Positions 14,703 through 23,439 of a stretch of DNA of 62,351 nucleotides are shown here, one piece after another (position 1 is the stretch's first letter; each line of letters starts with the position of its first letter). The notes under the pieces were generated by a model. The model did not search any database. It was not told where the DNA came from and worked only from the letters and a program-made list of their open reading frames with translations. The position numbers were made by a program, and so were the translations under genes. The stretch comes from Streptacidiphilus jiangxiensis (GTDB lineage: Bacteria > Actinomycetota > Actinomycetes > Streptomycetales > Streptomycetaceae): assembly GCF_900109465.1 (NCBI RefSeq), contig NZ_FOAZ01000035.1, positions 1 through 62,351 on the forward strand, written 5' to 3'.

Positions 14703-16334
14703 TCAGTCGGCGTCGTAGACGTCGGCCTTGCCCGGGCGGATGCTCTGGACCTCGCCGCTGAGCATGAGCGAGCGGGCCTGGAAGCGTTCGAGGTCGACGT
14801 CGTGGTCCGCGAGGAGCTCCATCGTGGCGGCGTGGCAGGCGCGCAGGAACGGGGTGGCCACGCGGATCGCGTCGTCGGCCATGAAGCGGTGGCCCCACGG
14901 GCGGGTGGCCCAGGCGTGCCGCAGGCCGAAGGGCTCGGGGAGCTTGACCGAACCGCCCAGGTAGTTGAGCAGGCCCTGGCTCCAGGTGAAGGGCGCCCGG
15001 GTGGCCAGCCGGACCACCTCGGCGTTGGTGACGATCGGGAGGGTGATGGTGCGCTCCTCCCAGAACTTGCCGGTCTTGGCGACGGTCTTCTCCGGCGGTG
15101 CGGCCTTCTTGGTGAAGAGCCCGTGCACCGGGCCGAGCGCGTGGCCCGTCACCTCGATGCGGAGCGTGTTGTGCAGCACCGTGACGGTCGCCATCAGCGT
15201 GATGACCAACTGGCCGTTCCACAGCACGAACTGCGCGCCCACGTAGTGCCGGGGCCCCTGCCCGAAGGTCTGCTTGTCGGCGAGCTCCGTCACCGAGAAC
15301 GGCCGCATCCGGTGGCCGTCCATGTCCGGGCCCGAGGGCCGGGAGATCTCGTCCGCGCTCTCGCCGATCGGCAGCAGCACCCAGTGGTCGACCATGACGT
15401 GCGGGATGCCGCCCTTGTCGACGGCGCTGCGCCCGAACCGGTGCAGGTGCTCCTCGATCTTGCGGACCACGTCGTTGTTGTGGAACGGGCGGATCTCGGC
15501 GTGCCCCTCGGCCGGCGTCAGCTGCTCGGCCAGGCTCCACGACGCCCAGCGCGGCCCGAGACCGAGGATGCCCTTGGGTCCGGCGTAGTGACCGATGTTG
15601 GTGTCCTGCTCGGCCAGCATCTCGGCGAGGCGCTGCCGCTGGTTCTCCGCCTTGTGGTCGTCCGGCCCCTTGGGCACCGCGCCCGGCACGGTCGGCCCCA
15701 TGGCGGTGCCCTCCAGCAGGCCGTTCCACCGGGCGCGCAGCTTCTCCGCCGTGTTCAGGCAGATCCGCCGGGACACGTACCAGCCCACCAACGGCACGAT
15801 CGTCATCACCCGCAGGTACAGGCCCCAGAACCCGGTGACGGACCCCGGCCGCCAGGCCAGCAGGGCGGCGATGAGCACCACCACGACGATTCCGGCGTTC
15901 TGCGTCAGCTCGCGGCTCTTCTCGGGCGCGCGCCGGGCCAGCTCGAAGACGATCAGCCACAGCAGCGTGCCCGGCAGGAAGAGCAGCCCGAAGACCGCGG
16001 ACACCAGCGTCAGCTGCTTGTCCCGCTGGTGCCGGACGTCCTCGGCCTCGAGTGCGTGCTCCACGACGATGCGCGGCTGCACCCCGTAGGACGGCACGAT
16101 CGGCTTGCGCTTGGCGCCCAGCGTGCGGCGGATCAGCGACTCGCAGAAGGCCTCGCCCAGGTTGGGCGAGAGCAGCTTGATCCGCCCCGCCTTGGACTTG
16201 GTCTCCGGGTGGAGGTCGATCAGCTGCTGGAAGTCGCCGTCCCGGTAGGCCATGGAGGAGAGGGACGTGGTGGCGCCGTACCCCGGCGAGGGGTCGGTAC
16301 GGAGCACCTGGGGCCCGAAGGGTCCATCGCTCAT
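14703..16334 (-). CDS. Multi-helix membrane protein of unknown function
   Basis: A 543-residue protein. A soluble N-terminal region (residues 1-105) precedes three closely spaced membrane helices (about 108-132, 148-163 and 168-190). A large hydrophilic domain follows, interrupted by one hydrophobic stretch near residues 385-405 (GQLVITLMATVTVLHNTLRIEV). A KEEGT-like nucleotide or metal motif is not evident, and I recognise no family. ATG at 16334 with GGGGAGG about 9 bases upstream. It is the first gene of the unit that ends with the YidC paralogue, so a role with membrane protein insertion or the cell envelope is conceivable. Confidence 0.7.
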   Translation of the reverse strand: MSDGPFGPQVLRTDPSPGYGATTSLSSMAYRDGDFQQLIDLHPETKSKAGRIKLLSPNLGEAFCESLIRRTLGAKRKPIVPSYGVQPRIVVEHALEAEDVRHQRDKQLTLVSAVFGLLFLPGTLLWLIVFELARRAPEKSRELTQNAGIVVVVLIAALLAWRPGSVTGFWGLYLRVMTIVPLVGWYVSRRICLNTAEKLRARWNGLLEGTAMGPTVPGAVPKGPDDHKAENQRQRLAEMLAEQDTNIGHYAGPKGILGLGPRWASWSLAEQLTPAEGHAEIRPFHNNDVVRKIEEHLHRFGRSAVDKGGIPHVMVDHWVLLPIGESADEISRPSGPDMDGHRMRPFSVTELADKQTFGQGPRHYVGAQFVLWNGQLVITLMATVTVLHNTLRIEVTGHALGPVHGLFTKKAAPPEKTVAKTGKFWEERTITLPIVTNAEVVRLATRAPFTWSQGLLNYLGGSVKLPEPFGLRHAWATRPWGHRFMADDAIRVATPFLRACHAATMELLADHDVDLERFQARSLMLSGEVQSIRPGKADVYDAD

Positions 16335-16457
16335 CGTCGCGCTTCCTCCCCTGAAGGCGTGTCAACGGGCGTGCACTGTCAGCGTATCGCTGTGGATCAC
16401 ACCATGTCAGCGGGTTGTGGCACCAGGAGTCTCAGGGGGACCTGCAAGAATGTCCGT

Positions 16458-16862
16458 ATGGACATCACTGCGGGCACGCCGGTGCTCGTCTTCGACGGCG
16501 ACTGTGCGTTCTGCACGTCGACCGTGCAGTTCGGCGAGCGCCTCCTCGGCACGGACGGCTGGGCGTCGATCCCGTTCCAGTTCGCGGACATGGACGCCCT
16601 CACCCGGTTCACCGCGGGAGCGGCGACGGCCGAGCGCGCGAAGCGCGAGGTCCTGTGGATCACCCCGACGGGCAAGGTCCACGGCGGCGCGGACGCGGTC
16701 GCCAAGGTGCTGCTGCGGCAGGGCCGGCTGCCGTGGAACGTCCTGGGCGCGGCCATGCGCCTTCCCGGCGTCCGGAACCTGGCCGAGGTCGTCTACCGCC
16801 TGGTCTCGGCGAACCGCGACCGCCTCCCGGGGGGGACCCCGGCCTGCGCGATCCGGCGGTAG
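16458..16862 (+). CDS. DCC-family thiol-disulfide oxidoreductase (DUF393)
   Basis: A 134-residue protein with the DCC family opening LVFDGDCAFC, giving a Cys16-x-x-Cys19 pair immediately after the first strand. The fold is thioredoxin-like and the family is thought to exchange thiols, but the physiological substrate is unknown. Further family features are a conserved RLPWNVLGAAMRLPG segment and a YRLVSANRDRLPG end. The ATG at 16458 has no clear Shine-Dalgarno sequence. It is divergent from the 543-residue membrane protein, and its stop codon abuts a palindromic repeat that fills the gap to the convergent EF-G2 gene. Confidence 0.82.
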   Translation: MDITAGTPVLVFDGDCAFCTSTVQFGERLLGTDGWASIPFQFADMDALTRFTAGAATAERAKREVLWITPTGKVHGGADAVAKVLLRQGRLPWNVLGAAMRLPGVRNLAEVVYRLVSANRDRLPGGTPACAIRR

Positions 16863-16990
16863 TTGCACGATCCAGGGGCGCGAGGAACCGCACGAGCAAC
16901 CACCGGCGTGCGGATGGTCCCCGCTGGACAGGTCCATCCGGCCAGGGTGGCTTGTCGCGCCGTTCCCCGCGCTCCTGAGGTGGGTGCAAC
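16862..16990. repeat. Long palindromic intergenic repeat, copy 3, filling a convergent gene gap
   Basis: The outer stem GTTGCAC (16862-16868) pairs with GTGCAAC (16984-16990), and inside it CAGGGGCGCGAGGAAC pairs imperfectly with the right arm. The palindrome runs from the last base of the DCC-protein stop to the first base of the EF-G2 stop, so it is placed as a bidirectional terminator for the two convergent genes. Confidence 0.9.
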
Positions 16991-19140
16991 TACTTCTCGG
17001 CTGCCTTCAGCACCTTTGTCGCGATCGCCTCCGGCAGGGTCTCGTGACGGGCATAGGCGCGCGTGAAGCTGCCGGCGCCGTGGCTGATGCTGCGGAGGTC
17101 GACCGCGTAGCGGACGATCTCCAGTTCGGGGACCTCCGCGTGGACCGCGGTCCTGCCCCCGCTGCCGACGGGCTCCGTACCGAGGACGCGGCCGCGGCGG
17201 CTGGAGAGGTCGCTGAGGACCGCGCCCACGTACTCGTCGGGGACGAGTACGTGCACCTCCGCCACCGGCTCCAGCAGGCGCACGTTGTTCGTCGCGGCCT
17301 CCCGCAGGGCCAGCGCGCCGGCCGTCTGGAACGCGGCGTCGGAGGAGTCGACGGAGTGGGCCTTGCCGTCGACCAGCGTGACGCGCACGTCGACCAGCGG
17401 GAAGCCCGCCGCGACGCCGCGGGCGAGCTGCGCTCGGACGCCCTTCTCGACCGACGGGATGAACTGGCGCGGCACCGCGCCGCCCACCACCTTGTCGACG
17501 AACTCGAAGCCCGCGCCGGTCGGCAGGGGCTCGATCTGGATCTCGCAGATCGCGTACTGCCCGTGCCCGCCGGACTGCTTCACGTGCCGGCCGCGCCCGG
17601 TCGCCGGACCGGCGATGGTCTCCCGGAAGGGGACGACGTAGTCGACGGTGTCGATGTGGACGCCGAACCGCCCGCGCAGGCGCTCCAGCATGACGTCCGC
17701 GTGGGCCTCGCCCATGCACCACAGGACCAGCTGCCGGGTCTCCGGGTTCTGCTCCAGTCGGAGCGTCGGGTCCTCCGCCGCGAGGCGGGCGAGGCCCTGG
17801 GAGAGTTTGTCCTCGTCGGCCTTGCTGTGGGCGGCGATGGCGACGGGGAGCAGCGGCTCGGGAAGGGCCCAGTGGTCCAGGCCGACGTGGTGGTCGGGGA
17901 GGCTGAGGGTGTCCTCGGTCGTGCCGTGGGCCAGCTTGGCGACGCAGACGATGTCGCCCGCCACGGCCTGGGCGACCGGTCGCAGCGTCTTGCCGAAGGG
18001 GGAGGACAGCGCGCCGACGCGCTCGTCCGTGTCGGCGTCGGCCATGTGGACCTGGCCGTCGGGGCGCAGCGTGCCGGAGAAGATCCGGCACAGGGTGAGG
18101 CGGCCGACGTAGGGGTCGCTGGTGACCTTGAGGACCTGCGCGGCCAGCGGTCCGGCCGGGTCGCAGACGAGCGCTGCCTCGCCCTCGTGGACGGGGGTGA
18201 CGTGCTCGACCGGCGAGGGGAACGCCGAGGTGATCAGCTCCAGCAGCTCGGCCGTGCCGACGCCCTCCTTGGAGCCGTCGGCGGCCGGCAGGACGGCGAT
18301 GACGGGGTGGAAGTGGCCGCGGGCGACCGCGCTCTCGAGGTCGTCGATGACGGTCTTGGTGTCGATGGACTCGCCGCCGAGGTAGCGGTCCATCAGCGAC
18401 TCGTCCTCGCTCTCGGTGATGACGGCCTCGATCAGCCGCCCCCGTTCGGGGTCGATCGCGGCGGCCAGCTCGGCATCGGCGTCGGCCTCGACGCGCTTGC
18501 CGCTCGCGTAGTCGTAGGTGTGCCGGCTCAGCAGGCCGACCAGTCCGGTGACGGTGGGTTCGCCGTCGGAGCCGGGGGCGCCCTCGCGAAGCGGCAGGTA
18601 GAGCGGCAGGACGGATTCGGGGGCGTCGAACGCGAACGCCTCCCGGCAGCGTTCGACGGTGGTGTCGAAGTCGGCCTGGGGGGCGTCCAGTTTGGTGACG
18701 AGCAGGGCCCGGGGCATGTTCACGGCCGCGCACTCGTCCCACAGGCCGCGGGTGGTGCCGTCGATCTCCTCGTTCGCCGGGACCACGAAGAGCGCGGCGT
18801 CGGCGGCCCGCAGGCCCGCGCGCAGCTCGCCGGTGAAGTCGGCGTAGCCGGGGGTGTCCAGCAGGTTGATCTTGAATCCCGCGTGTTCCAGCGGGACGAG
18901 TGAGAGTTGGACCGAGCGCTGCTGGCGGTGCTCGATCTCGTCGTAGTCGGAGACGGTGGTGCCGTCCTGGACCCGGCCCGCCCGGTTGATCGCCCCCGTG
19001 GCGAGGGCGAGGGCTTCGGCGATGGTTGTCTTCCCTGCTCCGCTGTGGCCGACCAGCACCACGTTCCGAATCTGCTCGGGCCGGTCGGCCGACGGTGCCC
19101 TGCCGGCGGCCCCTGTGGTGTGTGTCGATTTCTCAGCCAT
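16990..19140 (-). CDS. Elongation factor G-like GTPase (EF-G2)
   Basis: A 716-residue EF-G paralogue. The GTPase domain has G1 GHSGAGKT (residues 31-38), G3 DTPG (95-98) and a G4 of the form TKLD instead of NKxD, typical of this actinobacterial EF-G2 branch. EF-G domains II to V follow, including a GHGQYAICEIQIEPLP-type segment of domain IV (about 495). EF-G2 proteins bind GTP, but a translocation function has not been shown for them, so the role is open. ATG start at 19140. It is divergent from the phosphatidylinositol operon, and the shared intergenic region holds a Crp-like palindrome. Confidence 0.88.
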   Translation of the reverse strand: MAEKSTHTTGAAGRAPSADRPEQIRNVVLVGHSGAGKTTIAEALALATGAINRAGRVQDGTTVSDYDEIEHRQQRSVQLSLVPLEHAGFKINLLDTPGYADFTGELRAGLRAADAALFVVPANEEIDGTTRGLWDECAAVNMPRALLVTKLDAPQADFDTTVERCREAFAFDAPESVLPLYLPLREGAPGSDGEPTVTGLVGLLSRHTYDYASGKRVEADADAELAAAIDPERGRLIEAVITESEDESLMDRYLGGESIDTKTVIDDLESAVARGHFHPVIAVLPAADGSKEGVGTAELLELITSAFPSPVEHVTPVHEGEAALVCDPAGPLAAQVLKVTSDPYVGRLTLCRIFSGTLRPDGQVHMADADTDERVGALSSPFGKTLRPVAQAVAGDIVCVAKLAHGTTEDTLSLPDHHVGLDHWALPEPLLPVAIAAHSKADEDKLSQGLARLAAEDPTLRLEQNPETRQLVLWCMGEAHADVMLERLRGRFGVHIDTVDYVVPFRETIAGPATGRGRHVKQSGGHGQYAICEIQIEPLPTGAGFEFVDKVVGGAVPRQFIPSVEKGVRAQLARGVAAGFPLVDVRVTLVDGKAHSVDSSDAAFQTAGALALREAATNNVRLLEPVAEVHVLVPDEYVGAVLSDLSSRRGRVLGTEPVGSGGRTAVHAEVPELEIVRYAVDLRSISHGAGSFTRAYARHETLPEAIATKVLKAAEK

Positions 19141-19216
19141 GATCGGATCTCCTCCCGCACACGCGCTTGAGAGACGCCACGGGGCCCGCGCCGGGTGAGC
19201 TGGACGAGGTCAGTGA

Positions 19217-19231
19217 TGTGACGCAGGTCAC
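19217..19231. promoter_or_regulatory. Crp/FNR-type operator candidate between EF-G2 and pgsA
   Basis: TGTGACGCAGGTCAC contains inverted GTGAC/GTCAC half sites and fits the Streptomyces Crp motif GTG-N6-GNCAC exactly. It lies 77 bp from the EF-G2 start and 178 bp from the pgsA start in a 268-bp divergent region that contains no gene. Confidence 0.5.
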
Positions 19232-19408
19232 CCGCGGTACTTTGGAGCCTCCCACTCTGTTCGCCGCAGGTCCATACGCCGGTCAGGTGCAGTCGGCCGA
19301 TAGCATGACGCACACCTGGACAATGCGCGTCCGGACACCCTGCGCACCGCGCCGGGCCCGCCAGACGCCCCCGCCGGAACCTGCCTGAACGGAGCGGTCG
19401 GAAGACCC

Positions 19409-20080
19409 ATGCTCAACAAATACGCCCGAGCCTTCTTCACGCGCGTCTTCACCCCTCTCGCGGCCTTCCTGCTGCGCAAGGGCGTCAGCCCGGACGCGGT
19501 CACCCTGGTCGGTACCGCCGGGGTGGTGGCCGGGGCGCTGGTGTTCTTCCCGCGCGGCAGCTTCTTCTGGGGCACGATCGTCATCACCGCGTTCGTCTTC
19601 TCCGACCTGGTCGACGGCAACATGGCCCGCCAGGCCGGGCGCTCGGGCCCGTGGGGCGCGTTCCTCGACTCCTCGCTCGACCGGGTCGCCGACAGCGCGA
19701 TCTTCGGCGGCATCGCCATGTGGTACGCGGGCAAGGGCGACAACCTGCTGCTCTGCGCGGTGACGGTGTTCTGTCTGGCCAGCGGCCAGGTGGTGTCCTA
19801 CACCAAGGCCCGCGCCGAGAGCCTCGGCCTCAAGTGCGACGTCAACGGCGTCGTCGAGCGCGCCGAGCGGCTGGTGGGCACGCTCGTCGCGGCCGGCCTG
19901 GCCGGGCTGCACGAGTTCGGCGTGCCGGGCATCCAGTGGCTGCTGCCGATCGCCCTCTGGTTGGTCGCCGTCGGTAGCCTGATCACGGTGTTCCAGCGGG
20001 TCCTGACCGTCCGCCGCGAGGCGGCGGAGCTCGCGGAGCTCACTGCGGCCGAGAGCGCCGCGACCGGGGAGGCGCAGTGA
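19409..20080 (+). CDS. pgsA: Phosphatidylinositol phosphate synthase
   Basis: A 223-residue integral membrane CDP-alcohol phosphotransferase with about six helices. The family motif DG-x2-AR-x8-G-x3-D-x3-D is complete (about residues 68-95, from DLVDGNMARQ to LDSSLDRVAD). In actinobacteria this enzyme joins CDP-diacylglycerol and inositol 1-phosphate to make phosphatidylinositol phosphate. Its position directly before the acyltransferase and PimA-type mannosyltransferase identifies it as the inositol enzyme rather than a phosphatidylglycerophosphate synthase. ATG start. The stop codon overlaps the GTG of the next gene. Confidence 0.92.
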   Translation: MLNKYARAFFTRVFTPLAAFLLRKGVSPDAVTLVGTAGVVAGALVFFPRGSFFWGTIVITAFVFSDLVDGNMARQAGRSGPWGAFLDSSLDRVADSAIFGGIAMWYAGKGDNLLLCAVTVFCLASGQVVSYTKARAESLGLKCDVNGVVERAERLVGTLVAAGLAGLHEFGVPGIQWLLPIALWLVAVGSLITVFQRVLTVRREAAELAELTAAESAATGEAQ

Positions 20081-21018
20081 AAAAGGACGACCTGACCTAT
20101 CTCGCCTACGCCGCCGGCTGGGGGCTGGTCAAGCGCCTGCCCGAGCCGGCCGCCGACGCGCTGTTCCGCCGCATCGCCGACGTCGCCTGGAAGCGGCAGG
20201 GCAAGAGCGTGCTGCGCCTGCAGTCCAACCTGCGCCGGGTCCGCCCGGACCTGGACGATGCGGGTGTCCGCGAGCTGAGCCGCGAGGGCATGCGGTCCTA
20301 CCTGCGTTACTGGTGCGAATCCTTCCGGATGCCGGTGTGGAGCGAGGAGAGGGTCCGCGCCTCCTTCGACCCCGAGCACATCGAGCGCCTCGACGACACC
20401 CTCGCCGCCGGGCGCGGCGTCATCCTCGCCCTGCCGCACATGGGCAACTGGGACCTGGCCGGCGCCTGGGTCGTGGAGCGCGGCTACCCGTTCACCACCG
20501 TCGCCGAGCGGCTCAAGCCGGAGAAGCTCTTCGACGCGTTCGTCGCCTACCGCGAGGGCCTGGGCATGGAGGTGCTGCCGCTCACCGGCGGCGCCCACAC
20601 CATGGCGACGCTGGCCAAGCGGCTGCGCGCGGGCAAGCTGGTCTGCCTGGTCGGCGACCGTGACCTGTCCGCCTCCGGCATCGAGGTCGACTTCCTCGGC
20701 GAGAAGACCCGGATGCCGGCCGGCCCGGCGGCGCTGGCGGCGCAGACCGGCGCCGCGCTGCTGCCCGTCACGCTCTGGTACGACGAGACCAGGACCATGC
20801 GCGGCTGTGTCCACGAGGAGGTCCTCGTTCCCGAGGAGGGCAGCCGCCGCGAGAAGACCGCCGCGATGACGCAGGCCATGGCCGACGTCTGGGCCGTCGG
20901 CGTGCGCGAGCACGCCAAGGACTGGCACATGCTCCAGCGCTTCTGGCTGGCCGACCTCGAGCCCCGCCCGGAGTCGCACCCCGACAGCGACGCACAGCCC
21001 GTGGAGGCCCAGGCGTGA
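20077..21018 (+). CDS. Phosphatidylinositol mannoside acyltransferase
   Basis: A 313-residue LpxL/HtrB-type acyltransferase. The catalytic HxxxxD motif is visible as PHMGNWDL (about residue 122), followed by a downstream block with a basic GDRDLSASGI segment. In the PIM pathway this enzyme acylates a mannose of phosphatidylinositol mannoside at the inner membrane face, like mycobacterial PatA. The GTG at 20077 shares four bases with the upstream stop, and its own stop overlaps the PimA-type gene, so the three genes form one translationally coupled operon. Confidence 0.92.
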   Translation: MKKDDLTYLAYAAGWGLVKRLPEPAADALFRRIADVAWKRQGKSVLRLQSNLRRVRPDLDDAGVRELSREGMRSYLRYWCESFRMPVWSEERVRASFDPEHIERLDDTLAAGRGVILALPHMGNWDLAGAWVVERGYPFTTVAERLKPEKLFDAFVAYREGLGMEVLPLTGGAHTMATLAKRLRAGKLVCLVGDRDLSASGIEVDFLGEKTRMPAGPAALAAQTGAALLPVTLWYDETRTMRGCVHEEVLVPEEGSRREKTAAMTQAMADVWAVGVREHAKDWHMLQRFWLADLEPRPESHPDSDAQPVEAQA

Positions 21019-22169
21019 GGATCGGCATCGTCTGCCCGTACGCGTGGGACGTCCCCGGCGGGGTCCAGTTCCACGTGCGTGACCTGGCCGAGCACCTGAT
21101 CGGCCTCGGCCACGAGGTCTCGGTGCTCGCCCCCGCGGACGAGGACACACCACTGCCGCCGTACGTCACCTCGGCCGGGCGTGCCGTCCCGGTGCCCTAC
21201 AACGGCTCGGTGGCGCGCCTGAACTTCGGCTTCCTCTCGGCCGCGCGGGTGCGCCGCTGGCTGCACGAGGGCAGGTTCGAGGTGCTGCACATCCACGAGC
21301 CGGCCACGCCCAGCCTCTCCCTGCTCGCGTGCTGGGCGGCCACCGGTCCGATCGTGGCGACGTTCCACACCTCCAACCCGCGCTCGCGCGCCATGATCGC
21401 CGCGTACCCGATCCTGCAGCCCGCGCTGGAGAAGATCTCCGCCCGGATCGCGGTCAGCGAGTACGCGCGCACCACGCTGGTCGAGCACCTCGGCGGCGAC
21501 GCCGTGGTCATCCCCAACGGCGTCGACGTGGACTTCTTCGCGAGCGCCGAGCCGCGCGAGGAGTGGCAGGGCGACACCATCGGCTTCGTCGGCCGCATCA
21601 ACGAGCCCCGCAAGGGCCTGCCCACGCTGCTGGAAGCGCTGCCGACGATCTTCGCCGCCCGCCCGCACGCGCGGCTGCTCGTCGCCGGCAAGGGCGACGA
21701 GGAGGAGGCCGTCAAGGACCTCCCCGCCGAGGTGCGCGAGCGGATCACCTTCCTCGGCATGGTCTCCGACGAGGACAAGGCGCGACTGCTGCGCAGCGTC
21801 GACGTCTACGTCGCACCGAACACCGGCGGCGAGAGCTTCGGCATCATCCTGGTCGAGGCGCTGTCGGCGCGCGCGCCGGTCGTCGCCTCCGATCTGGACG
21901 CCTTCCGACAGGTCCTGGACGGCGGCTCCAGCGGCGAGCTGTTCCCCGTCGAGGACGCGGAGTCGCTGGCCAAGACGGTGCTGCGGCTGCTCGCCGACCC
22001 GGACCGCCGCGAGGCGCTGCGCGACACCGGCTCGCGGCACGTCCGGCGCTTCGACTGGTCCACGGTGGGCGCGGACATCCTGGCCGTCTACGAGACGGTC
22101 GCCACGGGCGCGGCGGCCGTCACCGACGCCGAGCCGGCCGGCGGCTGGCGCTCCCGCCTGGGGCTGTAG
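21015..22169 (+). CDS. pimA: PimA-type phosphatidylinositol alpha-mannosyltransferase
   Basis: A 384-residue GT-B glycosyltransferase of family GT4. The N-terminal domain opens MRIGIVCPYAWDVPGGVQFH with the glycine loop of this group, and the C-terminal nucleotide-sugar domain has the E-x7-E motif in GGESFGIILVEALSA (about residue 275). It should add the first mannose from GDP-mannose to phosphatidylinositol. GTG start overlapping the previous stop by four bases. Directly after the stop come a short GGCCTGTCGGACA sequence and the remnant of a MerR gene on the other strand. Confidence 0.92.
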   Translation: MRIGIVCPYAWDVPGGVQFHVRDLAEHLIGLGHEVSVLAPADEDTPLPPYVTSAGRAVPVPYNGSVARLNFGFLSAARVRRWLHEGRFEVLHIHEPATPSLSLLACWAATGPIVATFHTSNPRSRAMIAAYPILQPALEKISARIAVSEYARTTLVEHLGGDAVVIPNGVDVDFFASAEPREEWQGDTIGFVGRINEPRKGLPTLLEALPTIFAARPHARLLVAGKGDEEEAVKDLPAEVRERITFLGMVSDEDKARLLRSVDVYVAPNTGGESFGIILVEALSARAPVVASDLDAFRQVLDGGSSGELFPVEDAESLAKTVLRLLADPDRREALRDTGSRHVRRFDWSTVGADILAVYETVATGAAAVTDAEPAGGWRSRLGL

Positions 22170-22187
22170 GGCCTGTCGGACAAGGTG

Positions 22188-22286
22188 TTGCCGCAGCGCC
22201 CTGATCGTCTGCGCCGTCCGCACCTGGTCCCGTCGGAAGTCGCGGTAGCCGCTCACCGGGTCGACGAACGCCGGCACCAGCACGCC
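22188..22286 (-). pseudogene. Remnant of a MerR-family regulator gene (33 codons)
   Basis: Reading on the minus strand, 33 codons give GVLVPAFVDPVSGYRDF and then RRDQVRTAQTIRALRQ. This is the wing and recognition part of a MerR DNA-binding domain, where members read LLVPAxVDPxTGYRYYxxxQ. Neither a start nor the HTH before it, nor any effector domain after it, is present. It is bounded on the pimA side by GGCCTGTCGGACAAGG, which resembles an IS5-type end, so an insertion/deletion event may have removed the rest. The 172-bp gap between pimA and the DUF2332 gene holds nothing else I can support. Confidence 0.72.
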
Positions 22287-22341
22287 GGGTGACCGTGAGG
22301 CAGGTTTCTCCTGTCCACGGCTCCGACTGTGCCGTCCCGGG

Positions 22342-23340
22342 TCACCCGAGAGTCAAGTGCGGCGGGAACCAGTCCAGGCGTTCGCCGTGCGGGCCGGTGA
22401 AGGCCTGCGGCTCCCCGTCGAGGGACAGGACGAAGACGCCGCGGTCGGTCGGCGCCGCCTGGGACAGGCGTGCGTCGACCTCCGGCAGGACGCCCGGGGC
22501 CTCGTTGGAGATCCAGCGGCACGGGAGCTCGCGCACCGCCGCGGTGAAGGCCTGCCGGGCCTCCAGCGGCAGGTAGGTCAGCACCGCGCTGTGGAAGACC
22601 ACCGGCGTCGCACCGGCCGGCGCGGCGGCGACGAGCTCGGCGACGACGGCGTTGAGGTCACCGCGGACGATCCGCGCCGGTTCGGGCTCGGCCCGGGCCA
22701 CGGACAGGGCCGCGCGCAGGCGGTCCAGCCGCTGCTGCTGACCCGGCCAGACCAGGCTCTCCAGCCAGCGCGCGTCATCCGGCGCGGCCGGGTCCAGCGG
22801 GCTGAGGTCCACGCCAGCCCGGGAGGCGACCCGCGGCAACTCGCCGGGGAACGGGACCGGGCCGGTCGTGGCGCAGTCCAGCGTCACCGGGCTGCCGTCC
22901 GCGCCGAAGGTCGAAGCCCGGTCGTAGCGGTACCGGTAGCGGTCCGGGTAGAGGCACAGCCCGGCCGACGCGCCCACCTCGATCAGGGCCAGCGGCTGCG
23001 GCAGCGCCGCGAGCAGCGGCAGGAGCGTGGCGCAGCGGCCCGCCTCGTTGGTCTGCGTCGCCCGGGCCAGCATGACCGCGCGGACGCGCGCCCAGTGCTC
23101 CAGCGTCCAGGCGAGGAACGCCTCACCGGACGCGCTCGGCCCGCCGAGGTACCGCACCGCCGCCAGCAGCAGGTTCGGCTGCCGCTTGATCGGCGGCAGG
23201 GCGAGCAGCCGGTCCAGCAGCTCGGGCGACTCCGCGACGGCCGCGCTGACCCGCTCGTACGCGGGGGAGTGGGCGCGGGTGTGGACGTGGGCGAAGCTGC
23301 GGTAGGCCTCGGCGGTCGCTTCCAGCTCGCTGGTCGTCAT
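22342..23340 (-). CDS. DUF2332 family protein (methyltransferase-like fold)
   Basis: A 332-residue protein fitting DUF2332. Visible marks are a QPNLLLAAVRYL block near residue 70, a glycine-containing strand LALIEVGASAGLCLYPDRY (about 125-145), which resembles the SAM-binding motif I of methyltransferases, and a later VVFHSAVLTYLP strand (about 250). No activity is established for the family. ATG at 23340 with a perfect AGGAGG 8 bases upstream; the ORF is open further but this start is clear. It is divergent from the HTH-citrate synthase fusion, 99 bp away, so the two may share control. Confidence 0.85.
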   Translation of the reverse strand: MTTSELEATAEAYRSFAHVHTRAHSPAYERVSAAVAESPELLDRLLALPPIKRQPNLLLAAVRYLGGPSASGEAFLAWTLEHWARVRAVMLARATQTNEAGRCATLLPLLAALPQPLALIEVGASAGLCLYPDRYRYRYDRASTFGADGSPVTLDCATTGPVPFPGELPRVASRAGVDLSPLDPAAPDDARWLESLVWPGQQQRLDRLRAALSVARAEPEPARIVRGDLNAVVAELVAAAPAGATPVVFHSAVLTYLPLEARQAFTAAVRELPCRWISNEAPGVLPEVDARLSQAAPTDRGVFVLSLDGEPQAFTGPHGERLDWFPPHLTLG

Positions 23341-23394
23341 GGCGGCATCCTCCTGCTCGGCGATGCTTGCCAATCTCGTCCCGCCCGTCCATAG

Positions 23395-23423
23395 TTGTCA
23401 ACGTTGATCCACTCAATCAATAT
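23395..23423 (+). promoter_or_regulatory. Promoter with an overlapping 10-bp palindrome before the HTH-citrate synthase
   Basis: TTGTCA (23395-23400) and CAATAT (23418-23423) are separated by 17 bp, a good vegetative promoter in an unusually A/T-rich patch. The perfect palindrome TCAACGTTGA (23398-23407) overlaps the -35 box, a natural place for a repressor such as the HTH protein encoded just downstream. Confidence 0.5.
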
Positions 23424-23439
23424 ACGGAGCGTGAGTGCG

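Noticed and set aside
14394..16862. A plus-strand open frame of 822 codons ending with the DCC protein
   Set aside because: Most of it is antisense to the 543-residue membrane gene and reads as Arg/Gly/His-rich noise. Only the part from 16458 matches a protein family.
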